A stretch of 33,030 nt of DNA from an uncultured Lachnospiraceae bacterium (GTDB lineage: Bacteria; Bacillota; Clostridia; Lachnospirales; Lachnospiraceae): NCBI GenBank assembly GCA_947574135.1, contig CANPIM010000036.1:1-33030 (forward strand). The letters run 5' to 3'. This document shows, in pieces, positions 23,598 through 32,656 of this stretch. Positions within the stretch are counted from its first letter, which is position 1; every line of letters starts with the position of its first letter. The position numbers and the translations under genes were made by a program. A model generated the notes under the pieces. It worked only from the letters and a program-made list of their open reading frames with translations, made no database searches and was not told the origin of the DNA.

Positions 23598-24344
23598 ATG
23601 AAAATAGAAAATGCCATCGAGGTACAGGATGTATCCATGTGCTTCAACCTGTCCCGGGAAAAGGTGGACAGCATTAAGGAATATGTGATTAAGGCCTTGA
23701 AGCGCCAGCTGTTTTATGAGGAGTTTTGGGCGCTGAATGACATTAGCTTTGAGATAAAAAAGGGGGATTCTGTGGGACTGGTGGGAATGAACGGTTCCGG
23801 AAAGAGTACCCTGCTGAAGATTATTGCCGGGGTGTTAAAGCCCACCAAGGGCACGGTGCACACCACGGGGACCATTGCACCCATGATTGAGCTGGGTGCA
23901 GGCTTTGACCATGATTTGACGGCCAGGGAAAATATTTTCTTAAATGGGGCGCTTATTGGCTACTCCCAGGAAATGCTGGAGGAGCGGTTTGATGATATTA
24001 TCTCCTTTGCGGGGCTGGAGCGGTTTGTGGATGTGCCCATTAAGAATTTTTCTTCAGGAATGCTGGCAAGGCTGGGCTTTTCCATTGCCACCATTGTGGA
24101 CGCGGATATTTTGATTATTGACGAGATCCTTTCCGTGGGAGATTACCAGTTTCAGAATAAATGTAAAAAACGTATCCGGGAGATGATGGACCGGAACACC
24201 ACCGTGCTGTTTGTGTCCCACAGTATTGAGCAGGTGAAGGAAATCTGCAAGCGGGCCGTCTGGATTGACAAAGGCCATATCCGTATGATGGGGGAGGCGG
24301 AGGAAGTCTGCGACGCCTATGAGGACCCCCGGGAAAAGGGATAA
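23598..24344 (+). CDS. ABC polysaccharide exporter ATPase (Wzt/RgpD/TagH type)
   Basis: 248 residues. Walker A is GMNGSGKST (63-71), the signature is FSSGM (151-155) as in polysaccharide exporters in place of LSGGQ, Walker B is ILIIDE (171-176) and the switch histidine is His208. The N-terminal stretch before the beta-sheet (20-45) is typical of this subgroup. It ends right after the nucleotide-binding domain, so there is no C-terminal glycan-binding domain. ATG at 23598 has GAGGAGAGG just upstream; an in-frame extension back to 23394 lies inside the permease gene and is rejected. Confidence 0.94.
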   Translation: MKIENAIEVQDVSMCFNLSREKVDSIKEYVIKALKRQLFYEEFWALNDISFEIKKGDSVGLVGMNGSGKSTLLKIIAGVLKPTKGTVHTTGTIAPMIELGAGFDHDLTARENIFLNGALIGYSQEMLEERFDDIISFAGLERFVDVPIKNFSSGMLARLGFSIATIVDADILIIDEILSVGDYQFQNKCKKRIREMMDRNTTVLFVSHSIEQVKEICKRAVWIDKGHIRMMGEAEEVCDAYEDPREKG

Positions 24345-24372
24345 GAGATGAGAACGGATGTGAGGGTTGTAT

Positions 24373-26373
24373 ATGGTTGAGAAGCAGGAAAAGCAAAGAA
24401 TGGAAGAGGACAGCCAGGAGCTTCAAAAAGACTACCAGAAGCTTTACGCGGCGGAGCGGGAAAAGACCGAGGTCCTTCTTAGCAAAATCGAGGAGGCGGA
24501 AAAGGAGATTGAGGAGCTTACGTTTAAGCTTGACCGGATCAAGGGCAGCTTTGCCTGGAAGCTTTCCGTCCCCCTGCGAAAGGCCTTTCATTTTTATGAA
24601 AAAACCCGGGATCGGTTGACCCGGTACGGCTCCATTCCAGGGGTGATGCGCAAGGTGCGCAGCAAAATCCGGGAGCGGCGAAATATGAAAAGCCACGGAA
24701 CGGCCAGCTTTCCCACTCCCCAGGAGGCAGTAAGCCAGCGGGAGGTCGTCTTTGCGAGAAAGGTGCTCTATAGCATTCTGGTACCTCTTTATAATACGCC
24801 GGAAAAATTTCTGCGTGATATGATAGAGTCTGTGACAGCCCAGACCTATGAGAATTGGGAGCTCTGTCTGGCTGACGGAAGTGATTCGGAGCATTCGGAT
24901 GTGGGAAGGATCGTAAAGGAGTATGGAGAGAAGGAGCCCCGCATCAAATATCATGTGCTGGACCACAATTACGGGATTTCCGGAAATACCAATGAGTGCT
25001 TAAAGATGGCCACCGGTGACTATATTGCCCTCTTTGATCACGATGATATTCTCCATCCTTCTGTGCTCTATGAGTACACAAAAGTGATCAATGAGCAGGG
25101 GGCGGACTACATTTACTGCGACGAGATTACCTTCCAGGGGGACAGCATTGACAATATGATTGTACTGCATTTTAAGCCGGACTATGCGCCGGATAACCTG
25201 CGGGGGAATAATTATATCTGTCATTTTTCCGTCTTTTCCCGGGAGCTTCTGGACGAGAGCGGGGTGTTTCGCAGTGAATATGACGGCAGCCAGGACCACG
25301 ATATGATTCTAAGGCTCACAGCCCGGGCCAGGAAAGTATGCCATGTTCCCAAGGCCCTTTACTACTGGCGTTCTCACAAGGCCTCCGTGGCCCAGGATAT
25401 CAATGCCAAGACCTATGCGGTGGACGCGGCCAAGCGGGCGGTCCACGATCACCTGCGGGATGCCTATGGCATGGAGGTGAAGGTGGAGAGTACCCGGGCC
25501 TTTCCCACCATTTTTCGCATCCGTTATCCCTTGCAGGAGCGGCCACTTATTTCCATTGTGATCCCTAACCGGGATCATATGGAGGATCTGTCCCGGTGCG
25601 TGGAGTCTATTGTGAGCAAATCCACCTATGAAAATTACGAGATTATCATTGTGGAGAACAACAGCGAGACAAAGGAGATTTTTGATTATTATAAGGCTCT
25701 TCAGCACAACGGGAAAATACGCATTGTGACATACAAGGAGGCGGGGGGCTTTAATTATTCCAGAATCAACAATTTCGGGATTTCCTTTGCACAGGGGAAG
25801 TATGTGCTCCTTCTGAACAATGATATGAAGGTGATTACCCGGGAGTGGATGGAGGAAATGCTGATGTATGCCCAGCGGCCGGATGTGGCGGCTGTGGGGG
25901 GAAAGCTCTACTATGCGGACAACAGCATTCAGCATGCGGGGATTGTCATTGGCCTGGGAGCCCACCGGGCCGCCGGGCACACCCATTATAAGGATGCCAA
26001 GGAGCATCTGGGCTATATGGGGCGGCTGTGCTATGCCCAGGATGTGACGGCCGTTACGGGGGCCTGCCTGCTGGTAAAGAAGGCCCAGTACGATGAGGTG
26101 GGCGGCCTGGACGAGAGCTTTAGCGTGGCCTTTAACGATGTGGATTTCTGCCTGAAGCTGCGAAAAGCGGGGTATCTCAATGTATTTACACCCTTTGCGG
26201 AGCTCTACCACTATGAGTCCAAGACCCGGGGCATGGAAGAGGGAGAAAAGCTACAGCGCTTCCAGAAGGAGGTGGCTCTGTTTCGGGAGAAATGGAAGGC
26301 AGAGCTGGAGGCGGGAGATCCCTATTTTAATCCGAACTTTTCCTTGGATTACTCGGATTATACGGTGAAGTGA
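24373..26373 (+). CDS. Two-domain GT2 glycosyltransferase with N-terminal coiled coil
   Basis: 666 residues, cytoplasmic. A coiled coil (about 8-55) leads into SFAWKL...PLRK (59-70). The first GT2 domain (about 132-330) starts YSILVPLYNTPE and has DHDD (222-225). The second (about 391-625) starts ISIVIPNRD and has NND (482-484), GACLLVKK and NDVDFCLKLRKAG, as in rhamnosyltransferase-like GT2 enzymes. Such two-domain enzymes often build or extend the main chain of ABC-exported rhamnose-containing polysaccharides. TTG at 24367 is possible, but ATG at 24373 has GAGGG 6 nt upstream. It overlaps the following membrane protein gene by its stop. Confidence 0.92.
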   Translation: MVEKQEKQRMEEDSQELQKDYQKLYAAEREKTEVLLSKIEEAEKEIEELTFKLDRIKGSFAWKLSVPLRKAFHFYEKTRDRLTRYGSIPGVMRKVRSKIRERRNMKSHGTASFPTPQEAVSQREVVFARKVLYSILVPLYNTPEKFLRDMIESVTAQTYENWELCLADGSDSEHSDVGRIVKEYGEKEPRIKYHVLDHNYGISGNTNECLKMATGDYIALFDHDDILHPSVLYEYTKVINEQGADYIYCDEITFQGDSIDNMIVLHFKPDYAPDNLRGNNYICHFSVFSRELLDESGVFRSEYDGSQDHDMILRLTARARKVCHVPKALYYWRSHKASVAQDINAKTYAVDAAKRAVHDHLRDAYGMEVKVESTRAFPTIFRIRYPLQERPLISIVIPNRDHMEDLSRCVESIVSKSTYENYEIIIVENNSETKEIFDYYKALQHNGKIRIVTYKEAGGFNYSRINNFGISFAQGKYVLLLNNDMKVITREWMEEMLMYAQRPDVAAVGGKLYYADNSIQHAGIVIGLGAHRAAGHTHYKDAKEHLGYMGRLCYAQDVTAVTGACLLVKKAQYDEVGGLDESFSVAFNDVDFCLKLRKAGYLNVFTPFAELYHYESKTRGMEEGEKLQRFQKEVALFREKWKAELEAGDPYFNPNFSLDYSDYTVK

Positions 26374-27113
26374 TGAAAAAATGGGGGGAAAATTGGGAAG
26401 TTGGGAAGTCATCTATAGGCAGAATCTTCCTGGGAACAGGCGCAGGCCTTCTGCTTGTTCTGGGAATCGAACAGCTTTATAATATCCGTTCAGAGGGGAG
26501 TCTGTTTTCTAACAGTGTGACCGCCATGCTGTTTTTTGGTCTGGGGGCCTACGCAGCATGCCGGCTGTTAAATAAGAGAGCAGAAAAGAGAACCTGGCGT
26601 TTGGCAGCTCTTGCAGGCCTTCTGTTTTCCGGTATGACAGCTGTGGGACACGCCATGAATTACCGTGACACCATGTGGATGAAGGAGGTCTTTGGGGCAG
26701 TTATCCTTTTGTTTCCCATGGGAACCTTGCTTTGGAAGGGATTGTTTCAGTGGCTGGAGGCGCACATGCTTTCCATGAGGCCTGTGGATATCTCCAAAAA
26801 GATTTTTTTCTTTTACTGGGGAGCATTGCTTCTCCTTTGGATGCCTACCTTTTTGGCATCCTATCCGGGGATTTATGCCTATGACACTGGTTATCAGTTG
26901 AACGAATATATGTATGGAGGCCTCAGCTCTCACCACCCGGTCATACACACCTGGCTTTTGGGAATAACTATGAGGGCCGGGGTTGGGCTCTTTCATTCCA
27001 GTCAGGCCGGCGCTTTCCTGTATACGGTGCTGCAGCTTATTCTATTTTCGGCTATGTTGGCCGGGGGAGTTTATTACCTCCGAAAAGAAGGAGGGCCTCG
27101 TCTGTTTTGCTAG
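26373..27113 (+). pseudogene. DUF6020-like membrane protein, 5' part ending at an in-frame TAG
   Basis: 246 codons followed by TAG at 27111-27113. Reading straight through in the same frame restores a 602-codon protein ending at 28178, so one gene is broken by a nonsense codon. This part has about six hydrophobic helices and the outer-loop motif YPGIYAYDTGYQ with Asp171 and then SSHHPVIHT. The same D...Q...HP pattern, followed by KD(V/T)LF, is seen in the protein at 16101. The intact protein was probably a polytopic glycosyltransferase using a lipid-linked sugar. It starts at ATG 26373 overlapping the GT2 stop; the ribosome binding site is weak. A strain-specific loss, a sequencing error or suppression are all possible. 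Confidence 0.8.
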
Positions 27114-28178
27114 CTGGTACTGGCCTTTTACGGATTACATCCAGCCAACAGCCTTATGGCTCTGGCTGCTACCAAGGATACTCTGTTTTCCGGCTTTATG
27201 CTGCTCTTGGTGCTTCAGATATGGGAGATGGCAAGGGAGCCCCAAAGCTTTTTTTCCTCCGGAAAGAAGCTGCTTTTATTTGCGGGGAATTTGTTGGGGG
27301 CGTTAGCCTTTCGTAATAATGCGTTTCATATGGTATTGCTGTTTCTGCCCCTTTTTCTGTGGAACTTTCGGCGACAGTGGAAACGGGCGGTGCTGGTTTT
27401 GGGAGCAGTGCTGGCGCTGCATCTGGGGATAACGAAGGCAGGATATTCCTTGACCGGGATAGAGCCGGGAGATCCAAGAGAGATGTGCAGTATTTTTATG
27501 CAGACAGCCGCCCGGGCCTATAATTTGGTTTATCTGGATTTGACAGAGGAGGAGAAGGAGGGCTTTTATACGGTAATTGCAGAGGAGGGCCTTCAAGCTT
27601 ATCTGCCCCATTTTGCGGACCCTGTAAAGGCATATTTTGACGGAAAGGGCTTTTTTGAGAATCCGTTTCCCTTTCTCAAGGCCTGGAGCTCTGTGGGGAG
27701 GCGTTATACGAAGCTCTATGTGGACGCTGTGCTGGCCAACAACCTGGGCTATTGGTATCCAGGGGCAGCGCTGCCGGATTCCAGCGGACTGGTGTATCTG
27801 GAGTACGGAGCATATGGAAATGGAGAGGAATTTGCGGTGAAAATGGAGCCAAAGCTCCCCATACTTTGGAAAATCTATGATAAAATAGGAAATGAGGCAG
27901 CACATCAGAAAATTCCGGTGATTTCTTTTTTGTTTTCCATTGGAAGCTTTGTGTGGGCTCTTTTGGCGGGGATGCTTCTCGTCTGGAGACAGAAAAAATA
28001 TCCGGCGCTTCTGCCTTTGCTGTTGCTTTTGGCCTATCTTGCAACACTTTTTCTGGGACCGGTGGTAAAGCTTCGCTACGTATATCCCATCATTGTCTGC
28101 CTGCCGGTGACAGTTTATCTGATATTTGTAAAGGAGGAGGGAAATGGACAAGATTGCAGTATTGATTCCCTGCTATAA
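27114..28178 (+). pseudogene. DUF6020-like membrane protein, 3' part after the TAG
   Basis: It continues in the frame of 26373-27113: the codons after TAG read LVLAFYGLHPANSLMALAATKD, with Lys268-Asp269 by full-length numbering. It supplies the remaining helices (from 27156 about five) and a large outer loop (about 27450-27880). The first ATG is at 27156, but no ribosome binding site precedes it, so independent translation is unlikely. The end overlaps the next gene by 35 bp, unusually long for this locus, where overlaps are mostly 1-4 bp. Confidence 0.75.
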
Positions 28179-29091
28179 TGAAAGTAAAACCGTCAAAAAG
28201 GTAGTGGAGGATTTCAGGCAGGCTCTTCCGGAGGCTGTGATTTATGTCTATGACAATAATTCCACAGATGGCACGGACAGGCTGGCCCTGGAGGCCGGTG
28301 CAGTGGTGCGCTATGAGCACCAGCAGGGAAAGGGCAATGTGATCCGACGGATGTTTCAGGAGATTGAGGCAGAGATCTATGTGATGGTGGACGGAGACGA
28401 CACCTATCCGGCCGAGGCGTCCCCTGAGATGGTGAAGCTTGTGCGGGAGCACGGGGCAAAGATGGTGGTGGGAGATCGGCTGTCCTCTACCTACTATACG
28501 GAAAATAAAAGGCCCTTCCATAATTTTGGAAATTCTATGGTGAAAAACTGCATCAACTGGTTTTTTCATACCAATATCCAGGATATTATGACAGGATACC
28601 GGGCCTTTCACTATACCTTTGTAAAAACCTTCCCTGTGCTGTCCAGAGGCTTTGAGATTGAGACGGAAATGACCATTCATGCGGCAGACAAAAATCTCCA
28701 GGTGGACCACGTGGTGGTGGAATACCGGGATCGGCCGGAGGGCAGCGTGTCCAAGCTAAATACCTTTTCGGATGGCCTTAAGGTGTTGGGGTGCATCCTG
28801 GGCTTGTATAGAAATTATAAGCCCTTCTCCTTTTTTGGCTGCATCGCTGCCCTGCTGACTCTCATAAGCGCTGGTTTTTTTCTGCCCATTCTGGTGGAAT
28901 TTCTGAATACCGGGCTGGTGCCCCGGTTTCCCACGCTGATTGTCTGTGGATTTGGACTGATAGCAGCCCTGCAGTCCTTTTTCGCAGGGTTGATTCTCCA
29001 GGGGATGGAAAAGAAAAGCAAACAGGATTTTGAGCTGGAGCTTTTGAAAGCTTCTTATCGGTTTAACGGCTGTGTGGAAAGGAGAAGCTGA
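28144..29091 (+). CDS. GT2 polyprenyl-phosphate glycosyltransferase (DPM/ArnC-like)
   Basis: 315 residues. The GT2 domain starts KIAVLIPCYNES, with YDNNSTDGT (38-46) and MVDGDDTYP (about 81-89) as acidic motif. Two C-terminal helices (about 233-258 and 268-290) anchor it. It should load a sugar onto polyprenyl phosphate for use by membrane glycosyltransferases; the next two genes are candidates. It is not closely similar to the GtrB-like protein at 15154 (DGDDTYP versus CDFQDP), so a different sugar or lipid acceptor is likely. A strong GGAGGAGG lies 3-5 nt before ATG, which may allow translation although the preceding gene is interrupted. Confidence 0.9.
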   Translation: MDKIAVLIPCYNESKTVKKVVEDFRQALPEAVIYVYDNNSTDGTDRLALEAGAVVRYEHQQGKGNVIRRMFQEIEAEIYVMVDGDDTYPAEASPEMVKLVREHGAKMVVGDRLSSTYYTENKRPFHNFGNSMVKNCINWFFHTNIQDIMTGYRAFHYTFVKTFPVLSRGFEIETEMTIHAADKNLQVDHVVVEYRDRPEGSVSKLNTFSDGLKVLGCILGLYRNYKPFSFFGCIAALLTLISAGFFLPILVEFLNTGLVPRFPTLIVCGFGLIAALQSFFAGLILQGMEKKSKQDFELELLKASYRFNGCVERRS

Positions 29092-30846
29092 ATGAGGCAA
29101 AGTAGGTCCAAGGCCTGGGCGGCCTTCCTTGCCCTGGGAATTTCCTTTTTGTGCATGGCTGTCCTATATTTTCGGTTTCATTTGATTTATGCCATTGCAG
29201 ATGATGTGATTATGCGGGATATTGCGTCAGGAGCTTTTACGGGCACACCGGACGGACATTTGATTTTTATTAAATTTGTCTTGGGATGGCTGATGAGTCG
29301 GTGCTATGATGTGTTGCCTTCTGTGGATTGGTATGGATTTATATTGGTTGGCACCATGTTTTTGGGGATGGCGGCCTGTCTGTACCGGGGCTTTTGTTTA
29401 GATAAAAGTCTGAGATGGAAGGTCGTATATGGGGCATTGGCGCTTTTACTGTTTGGACATACCATGTTGTTTCATGTAGCGCAGTTTGAATGGACCCTGT
29501 GTGCAGCCTTTGCAGGGGGAGCGGCCCTGTTTTTTTATGTGACCCTTCAGAGTTCCGGGGAGAATCTGGTGGTCTATGGCCTGCTGCTTTTGACTTTTTG
29601 CATTCGTAGCGATATTTTTTGGATGCTAATGCCCGGCTTTGGGATTTTTTATCTGTGGAAGCATGTATGTTTTGGGGAGACAGGGGAGGAAATTCGTGGA
29701 AAGAATCGGTTTCCCCTAAGGCTTCGCGGCTGGGGACTTCCGGCAGCCGTTTTTTTAAGTGTGGGAGCAGTGGCCCTTGTGGAGCAGATGGCCTATGGCG
29801 GTGAAGAATGGGAGACGTTTTTCCGCTTTCAGACAGCCCGCTCAGAGGTCTATGATTATTATGAGGTTCCTGCTTATGAGAAAAATCCGGAGCTTTTTAT
29901 GCAGCAGGACATAACCGGTCAGGAGCTTCGCTGTCTGCGGCATTATGCCCTTTACCTGGTAGAGGATATGGATGCGGAAAAGATGGAGCTCTTGGCCCGG
30001 GAAGCTAAAAGACAGAGCGGTCAGGAGATGGGAACCAAGAGGCAGATTTGGCAGGGAGTCAAACTGTCGGCAGAGCAGTTTTTTTCTCCCCACTATGCCC
30101 CTGTGAATCTATATGGGCTTTTGCTGGCCGTGTATCTCTTGCTGTACACCTGGAAAAGAGACAGATGGGGGCTTGTGTGGGTGCTTTTCCTGCTGTTTTT
30201 CCAGGGACTGCTTTGGTTTGCCTTGGGATTTATGGGAAGGCTTCCTGAGCGGGTGGCCCAATCCATGCATTGGGCGGATCTGGCCATCATGGCAGGAGCC
30301 CTGTGTCAGCTAAGGGCATTTCCGGGGAAAAAGCAGGAGAGATTGATCTTGTGGATGGGAGGAATAAGCTTTTTTCTTCTCATGATTCTGAGTTGGAAAG
30401 ACACCCTTTCCTCCAACCGGCAGAAGCTTTTGGCAGACGGAAATTATCAGTTATTTAAGGAGTATTGCAAGGAACAGGAGGATTCCCTGTTTTTTGTGGA
30501 GACCTTCCGTGCAGAGCCTGTGGGAGGGGCACAGGTCACGGCCCGGGGAGATTTTTCTTTAAATCGGTGTCTGACTTTAGGGGATTGGTATACAACCTCT
30601 CCCTTAGATGAGGAACGGTTTAGGGCTCTTGGTATCTCCGGGGTCAAGGATGCGCTATTGTCCAGAGACAAGGTCTATTATGTGGCGCGGGATGTGGAGG
30701 GTGACGGATTTTTTGGAGATTACATCCGGGAAAACTATGAGGATTTCCATGTCTCTCTGGAGGAAGTGGTCACAATAGAGGAGCGCCCCTACTATTTATA
30801 TGCGGTAAAGCCCTTTGAGGAGGACTCAGAGGGCAGCAGGAGGTGA
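29092..30846 (+). CDS. GT-C-like membrane protein, first of a tandem pair
   Basis: 584 residues, about ten hydrophobic helices and a C-terminal soluble domain (about 460-584). After the first helix the outer loop has Asp37-Asp38 (ADDVIMRDI), then GTPDGHLIFIK and VDWYG. The acidic pair fits the catalytic loop of GT-C enzymes. The following gene is a clear paralogue with the same order of motifs. No named family is recognised. It begins directly after the stop of the GT2 gene, with AAGGAG upstream. A role in adding a polyprenyl-phosphate sugar to the glycan outside the membrane is inferred. Confidence 0.78.
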   Translation: MRQSRSKAWAAFLALGISFLCMAVLYFRFHLIYAIADDVIMRDIASGAFTGTPDGHLIFIKFVLGWLMSRCYDVLPSVDWYGFILVGTMFLGMAACLYRGFCLDKSLRWKVVYGALALLLFGHTMLFHVAQFEWTLCAAFAGGAALFFYVTLQSSGENLVVYGLLLLTFCIRSDIFWMLMPGFGIFYLWKHVCFGETGEEIRGKNRFPLRLRGWGLPAAVFLSVGAVALVEQMAYGGEEWETFFRFQTARSEVYDYYEVPAYEKNPELFMQQDITGQELRCLRHYALYLVEDMDAEKMELLAREAKRQSGQEMGTKRQIWQGVKLSAEQFFSPHYAPVNLYGLLLAVYLLLYTWKRDRWGLVWVLFLLFFQGLLWFALGFMGRLPERVAQSMHWADLAIMAGALCQLRAFPGKKQERLILWMGGISFFLLMILSWKDTLSSNRQKLLADGNYQLFKEYCKEQEDSLFFVETFRAEPVGGAQVTARGDFSLNRCLTLGDWYTTSPLDEERFRALGISGVKDALLSRDKVYYVARDVEGDGFFGDYIRENYEDFHVSLEEVVTIEERPYYLYAVKPFEEDSEGSRR

Positions 30847-30849
30847 GAG

Positions 30850-32616
30850 ATGGAAAGAGCAGGAAGGGGAACCCCCATGAGTACAAAAAAAAATATGCTG
30901 CTTGCTTTGCTGGGGGCCTTGGGTCTGGGAGCCCTTTACTTCCTGTGGGCATATACTTCCTTTTCTTTTTTTTACGATATTAATGACGATGTGGCCATGC
31001 GCAATGTGGCGGCCGGGGTGATTACTGGAAGTCCGGATGCCCATTTGATCCATATCAAATATATTTTGGGCCTGGTCATCAGCGGCCTTTACGCCCTGGC
31101 GCCGGGTCTGGACTGGTACGGGATAGGAATGACCGGAATTGTAAGCTTATCCCTGGCTGCCGTTCTCTATCGGGGGCTGGTCATGAGGCGGAGACCGGGG
31201 TGGAAGCTTGTGTATGTGCTGGGAACACTTTTGGTTTTTACAGGCCTGGGATTGAAGCACCTGGTGGGCTTTCAATGGACGGTAACGGCGGGAATGGCCG
31301 GAGGGGCAGGGCTGTTTTTGTTTGTGACCTGTCAGGAGGAGGAGCCCTTTCAGAGCTGGTGGGAGGAGGGGGCCTCTCTGGCATTTCTTCTCCTGTGTCT
31401 CTGCATTCGGGATGATGTGTTTTTGCTGGTGCTTCCTGCTGCCGGGATTTTATTCTGGCATCGCCATGGAAGCTTACAGAAAGGCCGGATGCCTGTGAGA
31501 CTAAGCCATTGGCCTATTTTGGCAGCCATGGTCGGGGGAATCGTTTTGATTCTGGGGGTGGAGCTTTTTGCCTACAGAAGTCCGGAGTGGAAAACCTTCC
31601 TGGCTTATAATCAGGATCGGGAAGCAATCATGGATTTCTACGGGATTCCCGACTACCAGGAGGACAAGGCCTTCTATGATTCCATGGGGATGGATGAGGA
31701 AACAGTTGTGAACCTGCATCGCTATTCTCTATATCTGACGGATGACATCTATCCGGAAAAGATGCATGCCCTGGCGGAGAATGCCCGGGAATTGTATCAG
31801 GAGAAAAACCCGCCTCTTAAACGAATGGGGGAGGGGATAACAAAGGTTTTGGAGAATCTTTTGGACAGTCAGGTCCTTCCCTTGACGGCTTTTGCCGGCA
31901 TCCTTCTAATAGGGGGGTGGATTCTTTTGCAAAACCGAAGAGAGCTTGGAGAGTTTGTGTTTTTGAATCTCCTCTGGACGGCCTGCTGGCTGTATCTGGG
32001 CTATCGGGGAAGAGTGGTGGAGCGGGTGGTCTATACCCTGCTGTTTTTGCAGATTTTTACTCATGGCGGCCTTTTACTACAGGCATTGCCGGAGACTTTT
32101 TTGGAGGTAAGGAAGGAAAACTGGAAAAATATTACAATTATGCTAATGCTGGGACTTTGCTTCCTGGGTATCTGTGGGGTGCAGAGCAGGGAGCTTCAGA
32201 AAACCAGCAGGGAGCGCTGGGCGTATAATCAGCAATTTTTAGAGATCAACCAATATATGGCCCAGCATAGGGAAAACGTCTATTTTATGACTACATTTTC
32301 CATTGAAACCTACACAGATAATTTTACCCTGCGCCGGGATTTTGCATTTTCCAACTTGTTATCCGTGGGGGGCTGGCATTCCTTTTCCCCGCTGGAAAAT
32401 AAGAAGATAGAGAAGCTTGGGCTGGGAGCTCAGACCATGGAGCATGCCATGTTGACAGGGGAGAATGTCTTTGTCATATCCTTGGTGAATGTGGACTATA
32501 TGGAGCGGTATTTTCTGGGAAAATATGGAAAACAATATACAGGCAGAACAGAGGTGGATGTACAGACCTATGGGAATACAGACTTTCATGTGTATCGGTT
32601 TTCCATAGAGGAGTAG
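30850..32616 (+). CDS. GT-C-like membrane protein, second of a tandem pair
   Basis: 588 residues, the same architecture as 29092-30846: Asp46-Asp47 (NDDVAMRNV), GSPDAHLIHIKYILG, LDWYG, about ten helices and a C-terminal soluble domain (about 465-588). The two differ enough (many substitutions, different C-terminal ends) to have diverged in specificity. Start at 30850 has a near-perfect AGGAGGTGA overlapping the preceding stop region; a second ATG at 30877 with its own AGGAAGGGG is the alternative and would shorten the N-terminus by nine residues. Function is inferred as for its partner. Confidence 0.78.
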   Translation: MERAGRGTPMSTKKNMLLALLGALGLGALYFLWAYTSFSFFYDINDDVAMRNVAAGVITGSPDAHLIHIKYILGLVISGLYALAPGLDWYGIGMTGIVSLSLAAVLYRGLVMRRRPGWKLVYVLGTLLVFTGLGLKHLVGFQWTVTAGMAGGAGLFLFVTCQEEEPFQSWWEEGASLAFLLLCLCIRDDVFLLVLPAAGILFWHRHGSLQKGRMPVRLSHWPILAAMVGGIVLILGVELFAYRSPEWKTFLAYNQDREAIMDFYGIPDYQEDKAFYDSMGMDEETVVNLHRYSLYLTDDIYPEKMHALAENARELYQEKNPPLKRMGEGITKVLENLLDSQVLPLTAFAGILLIGGWILLQNRRELGEFVFLNLLWTACWLYLGYRGRVVERVVYTLLFLQIFTHGGLLLQALPETFLEVRKENWKNITIMLMLGLCFLGICGVQSRELQKTSRERWAYNQQFLEINQYMAQHRENVYFMTTFSIETYTDNFTLRRDFAFSNLLSVGGWHSFSPLENKKIEKLGLGAQTMEHAMLTGENVFVISLVNVDYMERYFLGKYGKQYTGRTEVDVQTYGNTDFHVYRFSIEE

Positions 32617-32656
32617 GAGGCAGTTGGTAGCAAGGGACACAGAAAGGATGAGAAAA

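Noticed and set aside
26373-28178. Frameshift as the cause of the split membrane protein gene
   Set aside because: Both parts are in the same frame; only the TAG at 27111-27113 separates them.
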